A stretch of DNA of 64,000 nt from Fimbriiglobus ruber (GCF_002197845.1 NZ_NIDE01000004.1:310001-374000), one strand, 5' to 3'. Counted from the stretch's first letter, positions 9,091 through 19,487 are shown. Numbers and translations are program-made. The notes: a model not told the origin generated them from the letters alone.

Positions 9091-10038
9091 CTATTTCTTG
9101 GCCTCGGCCTGGACTTTTTTCCGGAAGTAATCGAGCGTCCGCTTGAGCCCTTCCTCGCGGCCGACCTTCGGTTCCCACCCGAGCAACCGCCGGGCCAGCG
9201 TGATGTCCGGGCGGCGCTGCTTGGGGTCGTCCGCCGGGAGCGGCTTGTACACGACCTGGCTCTTGCTCCCGGTTAGACGCAGGATCTCGTCCGCGAATTC
9301 CTTGATCGTGATCTCGACCGGGTTCCCGACGTTGACCGGGAGGTGGTAGTCGGAGAAGAGCAGTCTGTAAATCCCGTCCACCAAATCGGATACGTAACAG
9401 AAGCTGCGCGTCTGCTGGCCCTGTCCGTACACCGTGATCGGGTCACCGCGGAGGGCCTGGCCGACGAAATTCGGCAGCACGCGGCCGTCGTCGAGCCGCA
9501 TCCGTTCGCCGTACGTGTTAAAGATCCGGATGATGTGGGTGTTAACGCCGTGTTCGCGGTGGTACGCCATGGTCATGGCTTCGGCGAACCGCTTGGCCTC
9601 GTCGTACATGCTCCGCTCGCCGACCGGGTTGACGTGCCCCCAGTAGCTCTCGGTCTGTGGGTGGACTTCCGGGTCGCCGTAGACTTCGCTGGTGCTGGCG
9701 GTCAGGAAGCGGGCCCCGTGTGCCTTGGCGATCCCGAGTGCGACGTGTGTTCCGAGCGACCCGACTTTCAAAGTCTGGATCGAACTCTTTTGGTAGTCGA
9801 CCGGGCTGGCCGGGCTGGCGAAGTGGAGGACGTTGTCGATCAAGCCGTCCACGAACAGCGGCTTCGAGACGTCGTGAACGATCACGCGGAACTTCGGGTT
9901 GTCGAGCAGGTGGCGGATGTTGTCCGGCCGGCCCGTGATGAAGTTATCCACACAGACGACGTCGTGCCCTTCGGCGAGAAATCGTTCGCTCAGGTGGGAC
10001 CCGATGAACCCGGCTCCGCCGGTGATAAGTGTCCGCAC
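9091..10038 (-). CDS. UDP-glucuronate decarboxylase (extended SDR)
   Basis: Makes UDP-xylose from UDP-glucuronate, a donor for polysaccharide or glycoprotein synthesis in the cytoplasm. It is 315 residues, the normal length for bacterial UXS. The NAD-binding motif [11 protein letters not shown] is at residues 6-16; the catalytic YxxxK is YDEAK (Tyr145, Lys149), with the Ser/Thr of TASTSEVYG just before. The stretches [11 protein letters not shown] and [10 protein letters not shown](R)[10 protein letters not shown] are diagnostic of the decarboxylase branch. It is divergent from the membrane glycosyltransferase-like gene at 10251, so a shared role in surface sugars is plausible. Confidence 0.93.
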   Translation of the reverse strand: MRTLITGGAGFIGSHLSERFLAEGHDVVCVDNFITGRPDNIRHLLDNPKFRVIVHDVSKPLFVDGLIDNVLHFASPASPVDYQKSSIQTLKVGSLGTHVALGIAKAHGARFLTASTSEVYGDPEVHPQTESYWGHVNPVGERSMYDEAKRFAEAMTMAYHREHGVNTHIIRIFNTYGERMRLDDGRVLPNFVGQALRGDPITVYGQGQQTRSFCYVSDLVDGIYRLLFSDYHLPVNVGNPVEITIKEFADEILRLTGSKSQVVYKPLPADDPKQRRPDITLARRLLGWEPKVGREEGLKRTLDYFRKKVQAEAKK

Positions 10039-10250
10039 GGCTGCCCTTTCAGATATCGTGGCTGTGGAAAGGTGAATGGGGCACTACGACGGGTGTGCGC
10101 CCAGCGGCCGTCCGGCCGCCCGCACCCCGCCGGTAAGCGAGTTATACGCGGAACCCGCTCGTCCGGCCGTCCGGCCCGCGATACGGGAGGGTTGACCCCG
10201 CCGGCCCGCACCCGTTTAAAAAGCTTCGGCCCCCGATCCAGGTTCCCCGC

Positions 10251-12113
10251 ATGTCCGCTTCTCCCGTACTCACCCCCCAAGAAACGGCCGCCGCCCCCCA
10301 TTCTGCATGGCGGTGGCCGGCACCGTGGCGGTCCGCCCGGTTGGCCGGGGTGATCACGTGTCTGGCGCTCGTCGCGAGTGTGCCACTCTTTTTGCGAATG
10401 CCCCCCTGGTGTGATGTCACGCTCTACGACGTGGCGGCGAGTAACCTGCTGCGGGGTGGCCTCCACTACCGAGACGTCTTCGATACGAACACGCCCGGGT
10501 TCGTCTGGGCTCTGACGGCCCTGCGGTCGGTCGTCGGGCCCGGCTCGGAACCGCTCATGGCCGCGGACCTCTTGATCGTAGCCGGCATCGTCCTGCTGCT
10601 CGATCGCCTGGCGGCGCGGGCGGGGGCGAACCGGGCGGCCCGCGCCTGGGCGGTCGCCGCGGCCGCTCTCTATTACCCGTTTACGACCGAGGCGTGCCAC
10701 GCCCAGCGGGACGTCTGGATGCTCCTCCCCGCGCTCGCCGCGGTCGCCGTCCGGGTCAGCCGGCTGGTGGAGCCCGCGGGTGACCCGCGCCCCCGAATCT
10801 TCGCCCGGGCGGCGCTGGAAGGCGTCCTTTGGGGAACGGCCGTCTGGATCAAGCCGCACGTGGTCATTCCGGCAGTGACGGTGTGGCTCACCACCGCCCC
10901 GCGGGTATTCGCGGTGGGGCGGTGGCGGGCGGTGGCCGCGGACCTGCTCGGGAACATCGCGGGCGGTGGGACCGTCGGGGCCGCCGGAATTGGGTATCTG
11001 ATTGCCAGCGGAACGTGGCCGTATTTCGTGGACGTATTCACCTTCTGGAATACCGGTTACGCGGCCCAGATGTGGTCCGAGTTGCCGCAGCGGTTCGACC
11101 TCCAATTGCTCTACTTCGCTCCCTGGAGTTACCTACAACTCCTCGCGGTGCCGTTGGCGATTTTGAGTCTCGTCGACGCGCGCCCGTGGGTACTCGACCC
11201 GCGGCGCCAAAGTGAGCTGGGGCCAGTCGGGCGGTGGCTGCCGGCGTGGTTGTGGGACGGCAGCGCGACGGACGCCGAGCGGTACGCCCGCGTCGCCATC
11301 GCCGCCGCGTATCTCGGGTGGACGGCCCAGGCGATCTTTTTGCAGCGGCAGTTCCGGTACGTTCACGTGCCCGAGATCCTGATCCTGTTCGCCCTCCTGG
11401 CCGCGCACCGCTGGGTGATGGTGTGCGGGGTCATGGGTTGGCTGGCCGTCACGAGTCTGGTCGTGTTGGCCGGGTGGGCCGCGGAACCGGCCCCGCTGCC
11501 GGGGTACGGGTCCGACTCGCCGACGCCCGACATCTTCCTCCGTCATCCGTTAGCCGACCCGGAGCGGATGAGTTGGTGGCCCGCCTGCTGGCGGACCGGG
11601 TTGTCGCCGGTCGCGTACCGCGAGCGGATGGCCGCCCTCGGCCAGATCAAGGAGTTCCACGCCGCCATCGAGTGGGTCGAACTGGGAGAAATCGCGGACG
11701 AGTTGCGCCGCCGCGGGGTGAAAGACGGCGAAGTCCTCGGCTGGCACGACGCGCCCCACGCGGTGTACGGGCTCCTCGGCGTCCGGCCGGGGTTCCGCTT
11801 CCAGCACGTCAGCCACATGCGCGGGATCGGCCCGGCCCAGGAACAGCGATTGCTCGACGAGTTCCGCGCCGCGGTCCCACACGTCCGGTACGTGGTCAGC
11901 GATCTGTACCGGGCGGGGGCCGTCGACCCGGACCTGATCGGCGGCGACTTCACCGCGACTAGCCCGGACTTGCTGCCCCCGACCATGAGCCCGGACCTCC
12001 GCGCCGAGTTCCCGTGGGATCAGCCGGCAGTTTTCCGGTCCGCACACGGCCGGGGGCGGTACCTGATCCACGCTCTGACCCGGCCGATCAACCTGGGGGT
12101 TGAGGACAAATGA
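10251..12113 (+). CDS. Polytopic GT-C-like glycosyltransferase (ArnT/PMT-type)
   Basis: Integral membrane protein of 620 residues with about ten hydrophobic segments in the first 420 residues and a soluble C-terminal part. The first periplasmic loop has YRDVFDTNTPGFVW, which matches the acidic motif of GT-C/PMT_2 glycosyltransferases that use polyprenyl-phosphate sugar donors. No other reliable family motif is seen. It is divergent from the UDP-glucuronate decarboxylase gene with 212 bp between the starts. The start ATG is preceded by no obvious ribosome site. Donor and acceptor are unknown. Confidence 0.72.
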   Translation: MSASPVLTPQETAAAPHSAWRWPAPWRSARLAGVITCLALVASVPLFLRMPPWCDVTLYDVAASNLLRGGLHYRDVFDTNTPGFVWALTALRSVVGPGSEPLMAADLLIVAGIVLLLDRLAARAGANRAARAWAVAAAALYYPFTTEACHAQRDVWMLLPALAAVAVRVSRLVEPAGDPRPRIFARAALEGVLWGTAVWIKPHVVIPAVTVWLTTAPRVFAVGRWRAVAADLLGNIAGGGTVGAAGIGYLIASGTWPYFVDVFTFWNTGYAAQMWSELPQRFDLQLLYFAPWSYLQLLAVPLAILSLVDARPWVLDPRRQSELGPVGRWLPAWLWDGSATDAERYARVAIAAAYLGWTAQAIFLQRQFRYVHVPEILILFALLAAHRWVMVCGVMGWLAVTSLVVLAGWAAEPAPLPGYGSDSPTPDIFLRHPLADPERMSWWPACWRTGLSPVAYRERMAALGQIKEFHAAIEWVELGEIADELRRRGVKDGEVLGWHDAPHAVYGLLGVRPGFRFQHVSHMRGIGPAQEQRLLDEFRAAVPHVRYVVSDLYRAGAVDPDLIGGDFTATSPDLLPPTMSPDLRAEFPWDQPAVFRSAHGRGRYLIHALTRPINLGVEDK

Positions 12114-12313
12114 GAGGGTGCCGGGTAATCGATCGCCTCTGGGGCAAAGAATAAGGGCGAAATGAACTGGCGTCGTCTGTTCAAATGAACTTGAAGCCGG
12201 CGCCCGAGTGGGAAAACGTCAGAGTTATAGTGAAAAACCGTTCAGATTCTCGGTGTTCCGGGGTTTACGTTTCTCGGATAAGATCAGTCTGTAAGTGTCC
12301 GAGAAAGGAACAG

Positions 12314-12700
12314 ATGAGCGAGACGAATCAAGCCCGCGAACTTGAGTCGAATAGGCAGCCCCCAAATCGTCATTGGGGGAAGGAAATACTATTCATTATT
12401 CTGATTGGCATCAGCACCTTGGGTTTATTGGTGTTAGTGGTCGCGATTTGCGCATTTGTCGGGAAAGCAATCGACGGGCGGACCGAAGGGGCAATTATCG
12501 GCGGCTCAGTGGGCTTGTGTGTGGGCGTAGGTATTATTTCGGTCTTTATTCTTCGCGAAACCGTTGGCGAAAGTATTGTTCTCATAGGCATAACTGGCAT
12601 TCTGGCAATCTTAATCTGTATTGCCGCTCTACGGTATCAAAAGGTGCGAGAAAGACATCAGCATAGTACCATACATCCATGTGTGCCCGCACCCCAGTAA
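12314..12700 (+). CDS. Small three-helix membrane protein, unknown function
   Basis: Protein of 128 residues that I do not recognise. A charged, Gln/Asn-rich N-terminus of about 22 residues precedes three predicted transmembrane helices (roughly 24-52, 58-80 and 84-105) with Gly-zipper-like stretches (IIGGSVGLCVGVG). The start at 12314 is chosen because aaaggaacag lies just before the ATG; the longer upstream frame has no such site. Base composition is visibly more AT-rich than its neighbours, which suggests a more recent arrival or weak selection. Confidence 0.6.
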   Translation: MSETNQARELESNRQPPNRHWGKEILFIILIGISTLGLLVLVVAICAFVGKAIDGRTEGAIIGGSVGLCVGVGIISVFILRETVGESIVLIGITGILAILICIAALRYQKVRERHQHSTIHPCVPAPQ

Positions 12701-12826
12701 CCCCATCTGGCTATCTATAGGCAAACGGATTCGGTGGATGCAATCGCGATGAAACTATTTTGAGGCCGCTTATTTTACTGAACCACGGCATGATTATTTA
12801 ATATCTGCCCGTCATCGAGATCTTGC

Positions 12827-13714
12827 ATGTCCGAGTCGATCCTCGCCCGCTGCCGCGTCGTGTTGGTCCGCCCGCATTTTTCGGGCAACCTCGGGTCCGT
12901 CGCGCGGGTGATGCGGAACTTCGGGCTAAAGGATCTCGTTCTCGTCGCACCGCTGGCGAAGAAAGACCATAAGGACGCGACCATGATGGCCGTCCACGGC
13001 ATCCAGGTGCTTCAGGACGCGCGGGTCGTGCTGACCCTGGCCGGCGCGATCGCCGATTGCGGGTTCGTGGTCGCCACGTCGGGCGAGGTCGGCGGGCTGA
13101 TGCGGAAGGGGTACTGGGGGACGCCGGAGGAGAAGGTGCCGGCCGTCCTCGCGGCCCTCGACCGCGGCCCGGCGGCCCTGGTCTTCGGGCCCGAGCCGAG
13201 CGGGCTGACGGTGGACGAGATCACCGCCTGTCACGGGATGATGTACATCCCGGCGGACGACGTTTACCCGTCGCTCAACCTCGCGCAGGCGGTGGCCGTC
13301 TGCCTGTACGAGTTGCGGAAACAGTGGCTCAAGCGGCAACCGGACGCCGGCGGCCTCGACCCGCCCGCCGGGTACGCAGAGCAGGAGCGCATGTTCGCGC
13401 ACCTGAAAGAGTCGCTCGCCGCCGTCCGCTTCTTGTGGGACTTTCGGTCCGAGGGGATCTACCACGTCGTCCGCCACGTCATCACGCGGGCCATGCCGAC
13501 GACGAAGGAACTCCGCATCTTCCACGGACTCGCCAAGCAACTTCTTTACGTGGCGAACCGCTGGGGCGTTACGCACCCGATCGAAGGCCGGCCGCCGCCC
13601 GTGGCCGACCTCGAAGCAGGGCAGGTGCCCGCACCGCGAACGCCGATTTCCGGTGACGGATCGGATGGCGGGAAAGTGGAACCGACAGAAGGTGAGCCGC
13701 TGCGAGACGCGTGA
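12827..13714 (+). CDS. TrmJ-like SPOUT RNA 2'-O-methyltransferase
   Basis: SPOUT-superfamily methyltransferase of 295 residues, close to TrmJ, which methylates the 2'-O of tRNA position 32. The N-terminal motif VRPHFSGNLGSVARVMRNFG, motif 2 ALVFGPEPSGL and motif 3 YPSLNLAQAVAVCLYEL are all present and form the knotted SAM site. The C-terminal 90 residues hold a helical extension (EQERMFAHLKESL) as in TrmJ, then a low-complexity tail. It lies about 450 bp from tRNA-Cys. RNA target specificity is inferred from family. Confidence 0.88.
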   Translation: MSESILARCRVVLVRPHFSGNLGSVARVMRNFGLKDLVLVAPLAKKDHKDATMMAVHGIQVLQDARVVLTLAGAIADCGFVVATSGEVGGLMRKGYWGTPEEKVPAVLAALDRGPAALVFGPEPSGLTVDEITACHGMMYIPADDVYPSLNLAQAVAVCLYELRKQWLKRQPDAGGLDPPAGYAEQERMFAHLKESLAAVRFLWDFRSEGIYHVVRHVITRAMPTTKELRIFHGLAKQLLYVANRWGVTHPIEGRPPPVADLEAGQVPAPRTPISGDGSDGGKVEPTEGEPLRDA

Positions 13715-13745
13715 CGTGAGGTACCTACGTCACGCGGCGGCTCAC
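13692..13745. terminator. Nested hairpin overlapping the trmJ-like stop codon
   Basis: Two nested stems are seen: GTGAGCCGC (13692-13700) with GCGGCTCAC (13737-13745), and GCGTGACGT (13709-13717) with ACGTCACGC (13727-13735). The TGA stop at 13712 lies inside the inner stem. No T-tract follows, so it may be a factor-assisted terminator or an RNA-stabilising structure. Confidence 0.5.
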
Positions 13746-14166
13746 GCGTGTGGGCCAAACGGCTCTCGGTACGATTTCTGACAAGAAAAAAGAAAGGGGG
13801 CTCGTTGAGCGGTCACAGACCTGTGTTTTCCCGTTGACGGATGTTTAAGGCGTCGGGCGCGAGAAAACGTACCTTCTGCGTGGGCTCTGGTCCATGCCCC
13901 CGGTCGCCTTTGTCGAAACTTGTTCGAGGCCGTCTTGAATACCCCTGAAGATTTGAAACACCAGCCCACCTGCGCGCCTCATTCGTCATGGCCGCGGGGT
14001 CCGTTAGCTCTTTAGAAACGCCAACAGCAGAAGTGGTAGCGGGCGGTCACGAGTGGGAACGGAATAGGAACCTGGACACCGGCGGCTGAAAGAGAAGAAA
14101 CAACAGGAGCCCAGAGCGTACAGCGGTTTGGGGAAGATCGAGAACTGACAGAGAGAAAAGAGAAAG
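13746..14166. other. Intergenic region before tRNA-Cys, no gene seen
   Basis: About 420 bp between the TrmJ-like gene and tRNA-Cys (minus strand). Only short frames without ribosome sites or recognisable products occur. It would hold the 3' trailer of the tRNA transcript. Confidence 0.5.
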
Positions 14167-14238
14167 AGGCCCGAGCCGGAATCGAACCGGCGAATGACGG
14201 TTTTGCAAACCGTTGCCTTACCGCTTGGCGATCGGGCC
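14167..14238 (-). tRNA. tRNA-Cys (anticodon GCA)
   Basis: The minus strand folds into a full cloverleaf: acceptor GGCCCGA with TCGGGCC, D-stem GCC/GGC, anticodon stem ACGGT/ACCGT with loop TTGCAAA (anticodon GCA), and T-arm GCCGG-TTCGATT-CCGGC. The discriminator base is U, as required for tRNA-Cys. CCA is not encoded. Its 5' end lies about 225 bp upstream of the divergent 1664-residue protein gene. Confidence 0.95.
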
Positions 14239-14463
14239 TTAGCGACCATCAACTCGGCGAATATTATCGGTCGGGGTACTTCCTGTCAACCGCCGTACCA
14301 TAACCCTTTCGGCCGTTTCGGTCTTGCGACTTTGGCAAAACGAGGCCGTCGGCGGCGAATGGCAAACGACGCGGATCGGGGTATACTGACTCCCCCCGGA
14401 CACGGCGCTGCCCGCCGCAATCACTGGTCCCCGCCCCCTGTGCCCTTCCTGGAACCAATTCCG

Positions 14464-17400
14464 ATGCGTCAGTTTCTCTCCCGCGCATTGAGCGCCGGAC
14501 TCGCACTCCTGGCCGCGGCCGCCGGCCCCGCGTTGGCGGCCGACCCGCCCAAACTCGAATTCAAGGTGGGCGACAAGATCGCCGTCGTCGGCAACGCCCT
14601 CGCGGACCGGATGCAGCACGACGCCTGGCTCGACGCCTACCTGCACACCCGCTTCGCCGACCTGAACCTGGCATTCCGGCACATGGGCTTCTCGGCCGAC
14701 GAGGTCGGCGGGTTCACCGACCGCCCGAACGATAACGTCCGCCTTCGATCCGCGGCGTTCGGCAGCAACGACGAGTGGATGAAGCGGGTCGGGGCGGACG
14801 TGGTGTTCGCCTTCTTTGGGTACAACGAGTCGTTCGCCGGACAGGAAGGACTTGAGGCGTTCAAGAAGGAACTGGACGGCTTCGTCAAACACACCCTGAA
14901 GCAGCAGTACAACGGCAAGTCGGCCGCCCGGGTCGTCCTTTTCTCCCCGATCGCCCAGGAATCGCAGAAGGGCCGCGACCTGCCCGACCCGTCCGCGAAC
15001 AACGCCCAGATCGCCCTCTACACGACCGCGATCGCCGAAGTCGCCAAGGCGAACAACGTCCCCTTCGTCGACCTCTTCAAACCGACCACGGACCTGTACG
15101 CCCGCGTCCCCGGACCGCTCACCATCAACGGCCTGCACCTGACGACCGAGGGCAACCACGAGGTCGCGAAGGCCATCGACATCGCCCTCTTCGGCGGCGA
15201 CGGCACCCGCGACACGGCCCTGCTCGAAAAAGTCCGCAAGGCCGCCCAGGACCGGAATTTCCACTGGTTCGAGCGGTATCGGACGACAGACGGGTACTCG
15301 GTCTTCGGCGGCCGGGCGGACCTCGCGTTCGTCGGCGGGCAGACCAACCGGATCGTCGCCCAGCGGGAAATGCAAGTGCTGGACGCCATGACCGCGAACC
15401 GCGACCGGGTCGTCTGGGCGGCGTCGAAAGGCCAAGACGTCAAGCCGGACGACAGCAACACGCCCGCGTTCATCCCCGTGACCACGAACAAGCCGGGCAA
15501 GGGGCCGAACGGCATCCACCTGTTCCTGAGCGGCGAGGAAGCGATCAAGAGCATGACCGTCGCCAAGGGCGCCAAGGTCACGCTGTTCGCGGACGAGAAG
15601 ATGTTCCCCGCGCTGCAAAAGCCGGTGCAAATGGCGTGGGACGCGAAGGGCCGGCTCTGGGTCGCCGTGTGGCCGAGCTACCCGCACTGGAAGCCGAAAG
15701 AGGAGATGAACGACAAGCTCCTGATTTTTGAAGACACGGACGGCGACGGCAAGGCGGACAAGATGACCGTGTTCGCCGACAAACTCCACAACCCGACCGG
15801 CTTCGAGTTCTACAACGGCGGCGTCCTCATCGCCCAGGCCCCCGACCTGATGTTCCTGAAGGACACGGACGGCGACGACAAGGCAGACGTCCGCGTCCGC
15901 GTGCTGCACGGCCTCGACTCGGCCGACACGCACCACACGGCCAACAGTTTCGTCCTCGACCCGGGCGGCGCGCTCTACTTCCAGGAAGGCACCTTCCACC
16001 ACACGTCCGTCGAGACGCCTTACGGCCCGCCGCAGCGGGTCGCGAACGGGGCGGTGATGCGGTACGAACCGCGGGCCCAGAAGTTCGACGTCTACGTCTC
16101 CTACGGCTTCGCCAACCCGCACGGCCACGTGTTCGACCTGTGGGGCCAGGACATCGTGGTCGACGGCACCGGCGCCGTCCCGTACCACGGCCCGCTCTTC
16201 TCCAGCTACCTGCCGTACCCGCAGAAACACAACGGCCCGCCAACCGTCTACAACCAGCGGACGCGGCCCTGCCCCGGGATGGAATACCTGGCCGGGACGC
16301 ACTTCCCTCCCGAATTCCAGGGGAACCTACTCGTCGGGAACGTGATCGGGTTCCAGGGCATCCTGCGGTACAAGATCGAAGACGACGGCGGCAGCCTGAA
16401 GGGGACCGAGATCCCCGAACCGCTCGTGTCGTCGACCGACCCGAACTTCCGCCCGTCCGACCTCAAGACCGGCCCGGACGGTGCCCTGTACTTCATCGAC
16501 TGGCACAACCCGATCATCGGCCACATGCAGCACAACCTCCGCGACCCCAGCCGGGACCGCGACCACGGCCGCATCTACAAGGTCACGTATGAGGGCCGCC
16601 CGCTCGACAAGCCGGCCAAGATCGCCGGGGAACCGATCCCGGCTTTGCTCGACCTGCTCAAGAGCACGGACGACCGGGCCCGGTATCGCGCGAAGATCGA
16701 ACTCGGCGCCCGCAATTCGGCCGAAGTGACGGCCGCCGCGAAGAAGTGGGCCGCCGGCCTCGACGCGGGCGACCCGCACACCGCCCACAACAAGCTCGAA
16801 GCCCTCTGGGTTCACCAGTACCACAACATCGTTGACGTGGACCTGTTGAAAGAAGTGCTCGCGTCCAAGGACTTCCACGCCCGGGCCGCCGCCGTCCGCG
16901 TGCTGACCTACTGGCGCGACCGGGTGCCCGGCGCGCTCGAAATGATGAAGAAGCTGGCCGCCGACGAATCCCCGCGGGTCCGCCTCATGGCCGTCTGGGG
17001 CGCGAGCTACTTCACCGCGCCGGACGCCATCGAAGTCGTCCTCGTCGCCGAGGGGCAAGAGCCGGACCGGTTCGTCGAGTTCGTCGGCCGCGAGGCCAAG
17101 CGCGTCCTCGAACCGCAGCTCGCAAAGGCCATCAGCGCGAAGAAGGACGTGAAGTTCACGACGCCGCAGGGCGCGAAGTTCTTCCTCAAGAGCATTCCGA
17201 CGGACGAACTGGTCAAGCTCCAGCGGACACCGGGCGTCTTCACCGAACTGCTCTCCCGCCCCGCCGTCCGAGACGAGATCCGCAAGGAAGCCGCAGCCGG
17301 CTTGGCCGAAGCCACGAAGAAGCCGGAGATGCAAATCATCCTCGACGCGATCCGCGCCCAGGACAAGGCGGCCGGCGACGAGAGCGTGGCCTACGACCTG

Positions 17401-19458
17401 ACCCGCCTGCTCACCGGCCGCGGCGGCGACCTCGCGGCTGCCCGCGCGGAACTGGAAGCCCTCGCGACGACCGCGACCACGCCCGTCATGCGGCAACTCG
17501 CGTACACGTCGTTGGTCGCGGCCGACGGCTCACCGGATAAGGCGTGGGCGCTCGCCACGCAGTCGATCTCCCGGCTCCGCGATTTCGTGACCGCGATCCC
17601 CCAGATCCGCGACCCGAACCTGCGGGCCGCCCTCTATCCGAAGATCACCGCCCTGCTCGCGGGCTTGCCCGGGAACCTGTCCGCCAGCCTGCCCAAGAAC
17701 GGGGCCATCTACGGCCGCTACGTCCGCGTCGAACTCCCCGGCCGGCAGCGGACGCTGACGCTGGCCGAAGTCGAGGTGTACAGCGACGGCAAAAACGTCG
17801 CCCGCGGCGGCAAGGCGACCCAGTCCAGCACCTCGCACGGCGGCGACGCGAGCCACGGGATCGACGGCAACAAGAGCCCGACCTACGGCGACGGCGGCCA
17901 GACGCACAGCCTGGAAGGGGAAAACAACCCCTGGTGGCAGGTCGACCTGGGGACTGAATACCCGATCGATTCCATCGTCATCTACAACCGCGCTGACGGC
18001 GCCCTCGGAACCCGGCTGAACGGGTTCACTTTGAAAGTGTTGGACACGAACAAATCCGCCGTGTTCACCAAGGAAAAGAACCCGACGCCGAACCCGAAGA
18101 CCGCGTTCACTGTCGGCGGCGAGTCGCCCGAGCGGGTGATCCGCCGGGCGGCCATGCTCGCGCTCACGTCCGTCCGCGGCAAGGAAGCGGACACGTTCAA
18201 GACGCTGGCCAAGTTCGTAAAAGACGGCTCCGAGCGGCAGGCGGCGATCCAGGCGATCCAGCGCATCCCGGCTGACGCGTGGCCCAAGGACGACGCCCTC
18301 CCGCTGCTCGCCGTCGTCACACAGTACGTGGCGAGCGTGCCCGAGGCGGGCCGGACGGCCCCGGCCGTCCTCGACGCCCTCCAGTTCGCCGACGCGATCG
18401 CCGGCAAGCTTCCGAAGGACGAGGCGAAGGCCGCCCGCAAGGCGCTCGGGGCCCTCGGCGTCCGCGTGATCCGCGTGGGTACATTGACCGACCAGATGCT
18501 CTTCGACAAGGAACGGCTGGTCGTCCAGGCCGGTAAGCCGGTGGAGTTCGTATTCGAGAACACGGACATCATGCCGCACAACTTCGTGATCGTGCAACCC
18601 GGCGCGCTGGAGGAAGTCGGCTTGGCGGGTGAAGAGTTCGGGACCAAGCCGGGCGCCCAGGAGCGGAACTTCGTGCCGCCGTCGGGCAAGATCCTGCTAT
18701 CGAGCCGGTTGCTCCAGCCGCGGGACGGGCAGGTATTGCGGTTCAACGCCCCGACGAAGCCGGGCGTTTACCCTTACGTTTGCACGTACCCCGGCCACTG
18801 GCGGCGGATGTACGGCTCGCTGTACGTCGTCGCCGACCTGGACGAGTTCACGGACGCCCCGGAACAATACCTGGCGAAGAACCCGCTCCCGATCCAGGAC
18901 AAGTTGCTCGAATTCAACCGCCCGCGGACGGACTGGAAATTCGACGAACTCTCCCCGCTCGTGGCCGACCTGGACAAGGGCGGTCGGTCGTTCGCGGCCG
19001 GCAAGCAGATGTTCACGGTGGCGACGTGCGTGGCTTGTCACAAGTTCGGCGGCGAAGGTCAGGACTTCGGCCCGGACCTGACCAAGCTCGATGAGAAGAT
19101 CTTCAAGTCCCCGGCCGACGTCCTCCGCCACGTGCTGGAGCCGTCGCTGAAGGTGGACGACAAGTACAAGTCGTACACGTTCAACCTGGCCGCGGGCGGC
19201 GTGGTGACCGGGATGATCCTGGAAGAGACGCCGACCGCGTACAAGGTGATCGAGAACCCGCTGGCGAAGGCCGACGCCCGCGTACTGAAGAAAGACGACG
19301 TGGACGGCAAGCCGAAACCGAACCCGACGTCGATGATGCCGGTCGGCTTACTCGGTAAGCTCCAGAAGGACGAGATCCTCGACCTCCTGGCGTACGTGGC
19401 GGCCAAGGCCGACGCGAAGCACAAGTTCTTCCAGGGCGACCACCACGGGAAGCCGTAG
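14464..19458 (+). CDS. PVC-type mosaic protein: SGNH hydrolase, dehydrogenase propeller, HEAT, F5/8C, cupredoxin, cytochrome c
   Basis: Exported protein of 1664 residues. A signal peptide (1-23, ending ALAA) is followed by an SGNH/GDSL-type hydrolase region (about 38-258), a PVC membrane-bound dehydrogenase propeller (about 379-712, with FEDTDGDGKADK and HTANSFVLDPGGALY), HEAT-like helical repeats (about 725-1010), an F5/8 type C (discoidin) carbohydrate-binding domain (about 1082-1175), more helical repeats, a cupredoxin-like domain (about 1340-1460; His in MPHNFVIV and CTYPGHWRRMYG) and a C-terminal cytochrome c (CVACH near 1521; GPDL, distal Met region SMMPVG). It thus joins polymer binding, hydrolysis and electron transfer in one chain. 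The start is the ATG before MRQFLSRALSAG; an upstream frame would run into the tRNA gene. Substrate unknown. Confidence 0.92.
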   Translation: MRQFLSRALSAGLALLAAAAGPALAADPPKLEFKVGDKIAVVGNALADRMQHDAWLDAYLHTRFADLNLAFRHMGFSADEVGGFTDRPNDNVRLRSAAFGSNDEWMKRVGADVVFAFFGYNESFAGQEGLEAFKKELDGFVKHTLKQQYNGKSAARVVLFSPIAQESQKGRDLPDPSANNAQIALYTTAIAEVAKANNVPFVDLFKPTTDLYARVPGPLTINGLHLTTEGNHEVAKAIDIALFGGDGTRDTALLEKVRKAAQDRNFHWFERYRTTDGYSVFGGRADLAFVGGQTNRIVAQREMQVLDAMTANRDRVVWAASKGQDVKPDDSNTPAFIPVTTNKPGKGPNGIHLFLSGEEAIKSMTVAKGAKVTLFADEKMFPALQKPVQMAWDAKGRLWVAVWPSYPHWKPKEEMNDKLLIFEDTDGDGKADKMTVFADKLHNPTGFEFYNGGVLIAQAPDLMFLKDTDGDDKADVRVRVLHGLDSADTHHTANSFVLDPGGALYFQEGTFHHTSVETPYGPPQRVANGAVMRYEPRAQKFDVYVSYGFANPHGHVFDLWGQDIVVDGTGAVPYHGPLFSSYLPYPQKHNGPPTVYNQRTRPCPGMEYLAGTHFPPEFQGNLLVGNVIGFQGILRYKIEDDGGSLKGTEIPEPLVSSTDPNFRPSDLKTGPDGALYFIDWHNPIIGHMQHNLRDPSRDRDHGRIYKVTYEGRPLDKPAKIAGEPIPALLDLLKSTDDRARYRAKIELGARNSAEVTAAAKKWAAGLDAGDPHTAHNKLEALWVHQYHNIVDVDLLKEVLASKDFHARAAAVRVLTYWRDRVPGALEMMKKLAADESPRVRLMAVWGASYFTAPDAIEVVLVAEGQEPDRFVEFVGREAKRVLEPQLAKAISAKKDVKFTTPQGAKFFLKSIPTDELVKLQRTPGVFTELLSRPAVRDEIRKEAAAGLAEATKKPEMQIILDAIRAQDKAAGDESVAYDLTRLLTGRGGDLAAARAELEALATTATTPVMRQLAYTSLVAADGSPDKAWALATQSISRLRDFVTAIPQIRDPNLRAALYPKITALLAGLPGNLSASLPKNGAIYGRYVRVELPGRQRTLTLAEVEVYSDGKNVARGGKATQSSTSHGGDASHGIDGNKSPTYGDGGQTHSLEGENNPWWQVDLGTEYPIDSIVIYNRADGALGTRLNGFTLKVLDTNKSAVFTKEKNPTPNPKTAFTVGGESPERVIRRAAMLALTSVRGKEADTFKTLAKFVKDGSERQAAIQAIQRIPADAWPKDDALPLLAVVTQYVASVPEAGRTAPAVLDALQFADAIAGKLPKDEAKAARKALGALGVRVIRVGTLTDQMLFDKERLVVQAGKPVEFVFENTDIMPHNFVIVQPGALEEVGLAGEEFGTKPGAQERNFVPPSGKILLSSRLLQPRDGQVLRFNAPTKPGVYPYVCTYPGHWRRMYGSLYVVADLDEFTDAPEQYLAKNPLPIQDKLLEFNRPRTDWKFDELSPLVADLDKGGRSFAAGKQMFTVATCVACHKFGGEGQDFGPDLTKLDEKIFKSPADVLRHVLEPSLKVDDKYKSYTFNLAAGGVVTGMILEETPTAYKVIENPLAKADARVLKKDDVDGKPKPNPTSMMPVGLLGKLQKDEILDLLAYVAAKADAKHKFFQGDHHGKP

Positions 19459-19487
19459 GTCGCCGGAGGATGACGCTTGGAAAACGA

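Noticed and set aside
13742-13969. 75-codon minus-strand frame after the TrmJ-like gene
   Set aside because: No ribosome site, no motif, odd composition; probably chance.
14239-16302. 687-codon open frame on the minus strand opposite the mosaic protein
   Set aside because: GC-rich codon shadow of the real plus-strand gene; the product is Val/Arg/Gly-rich with no motifs.
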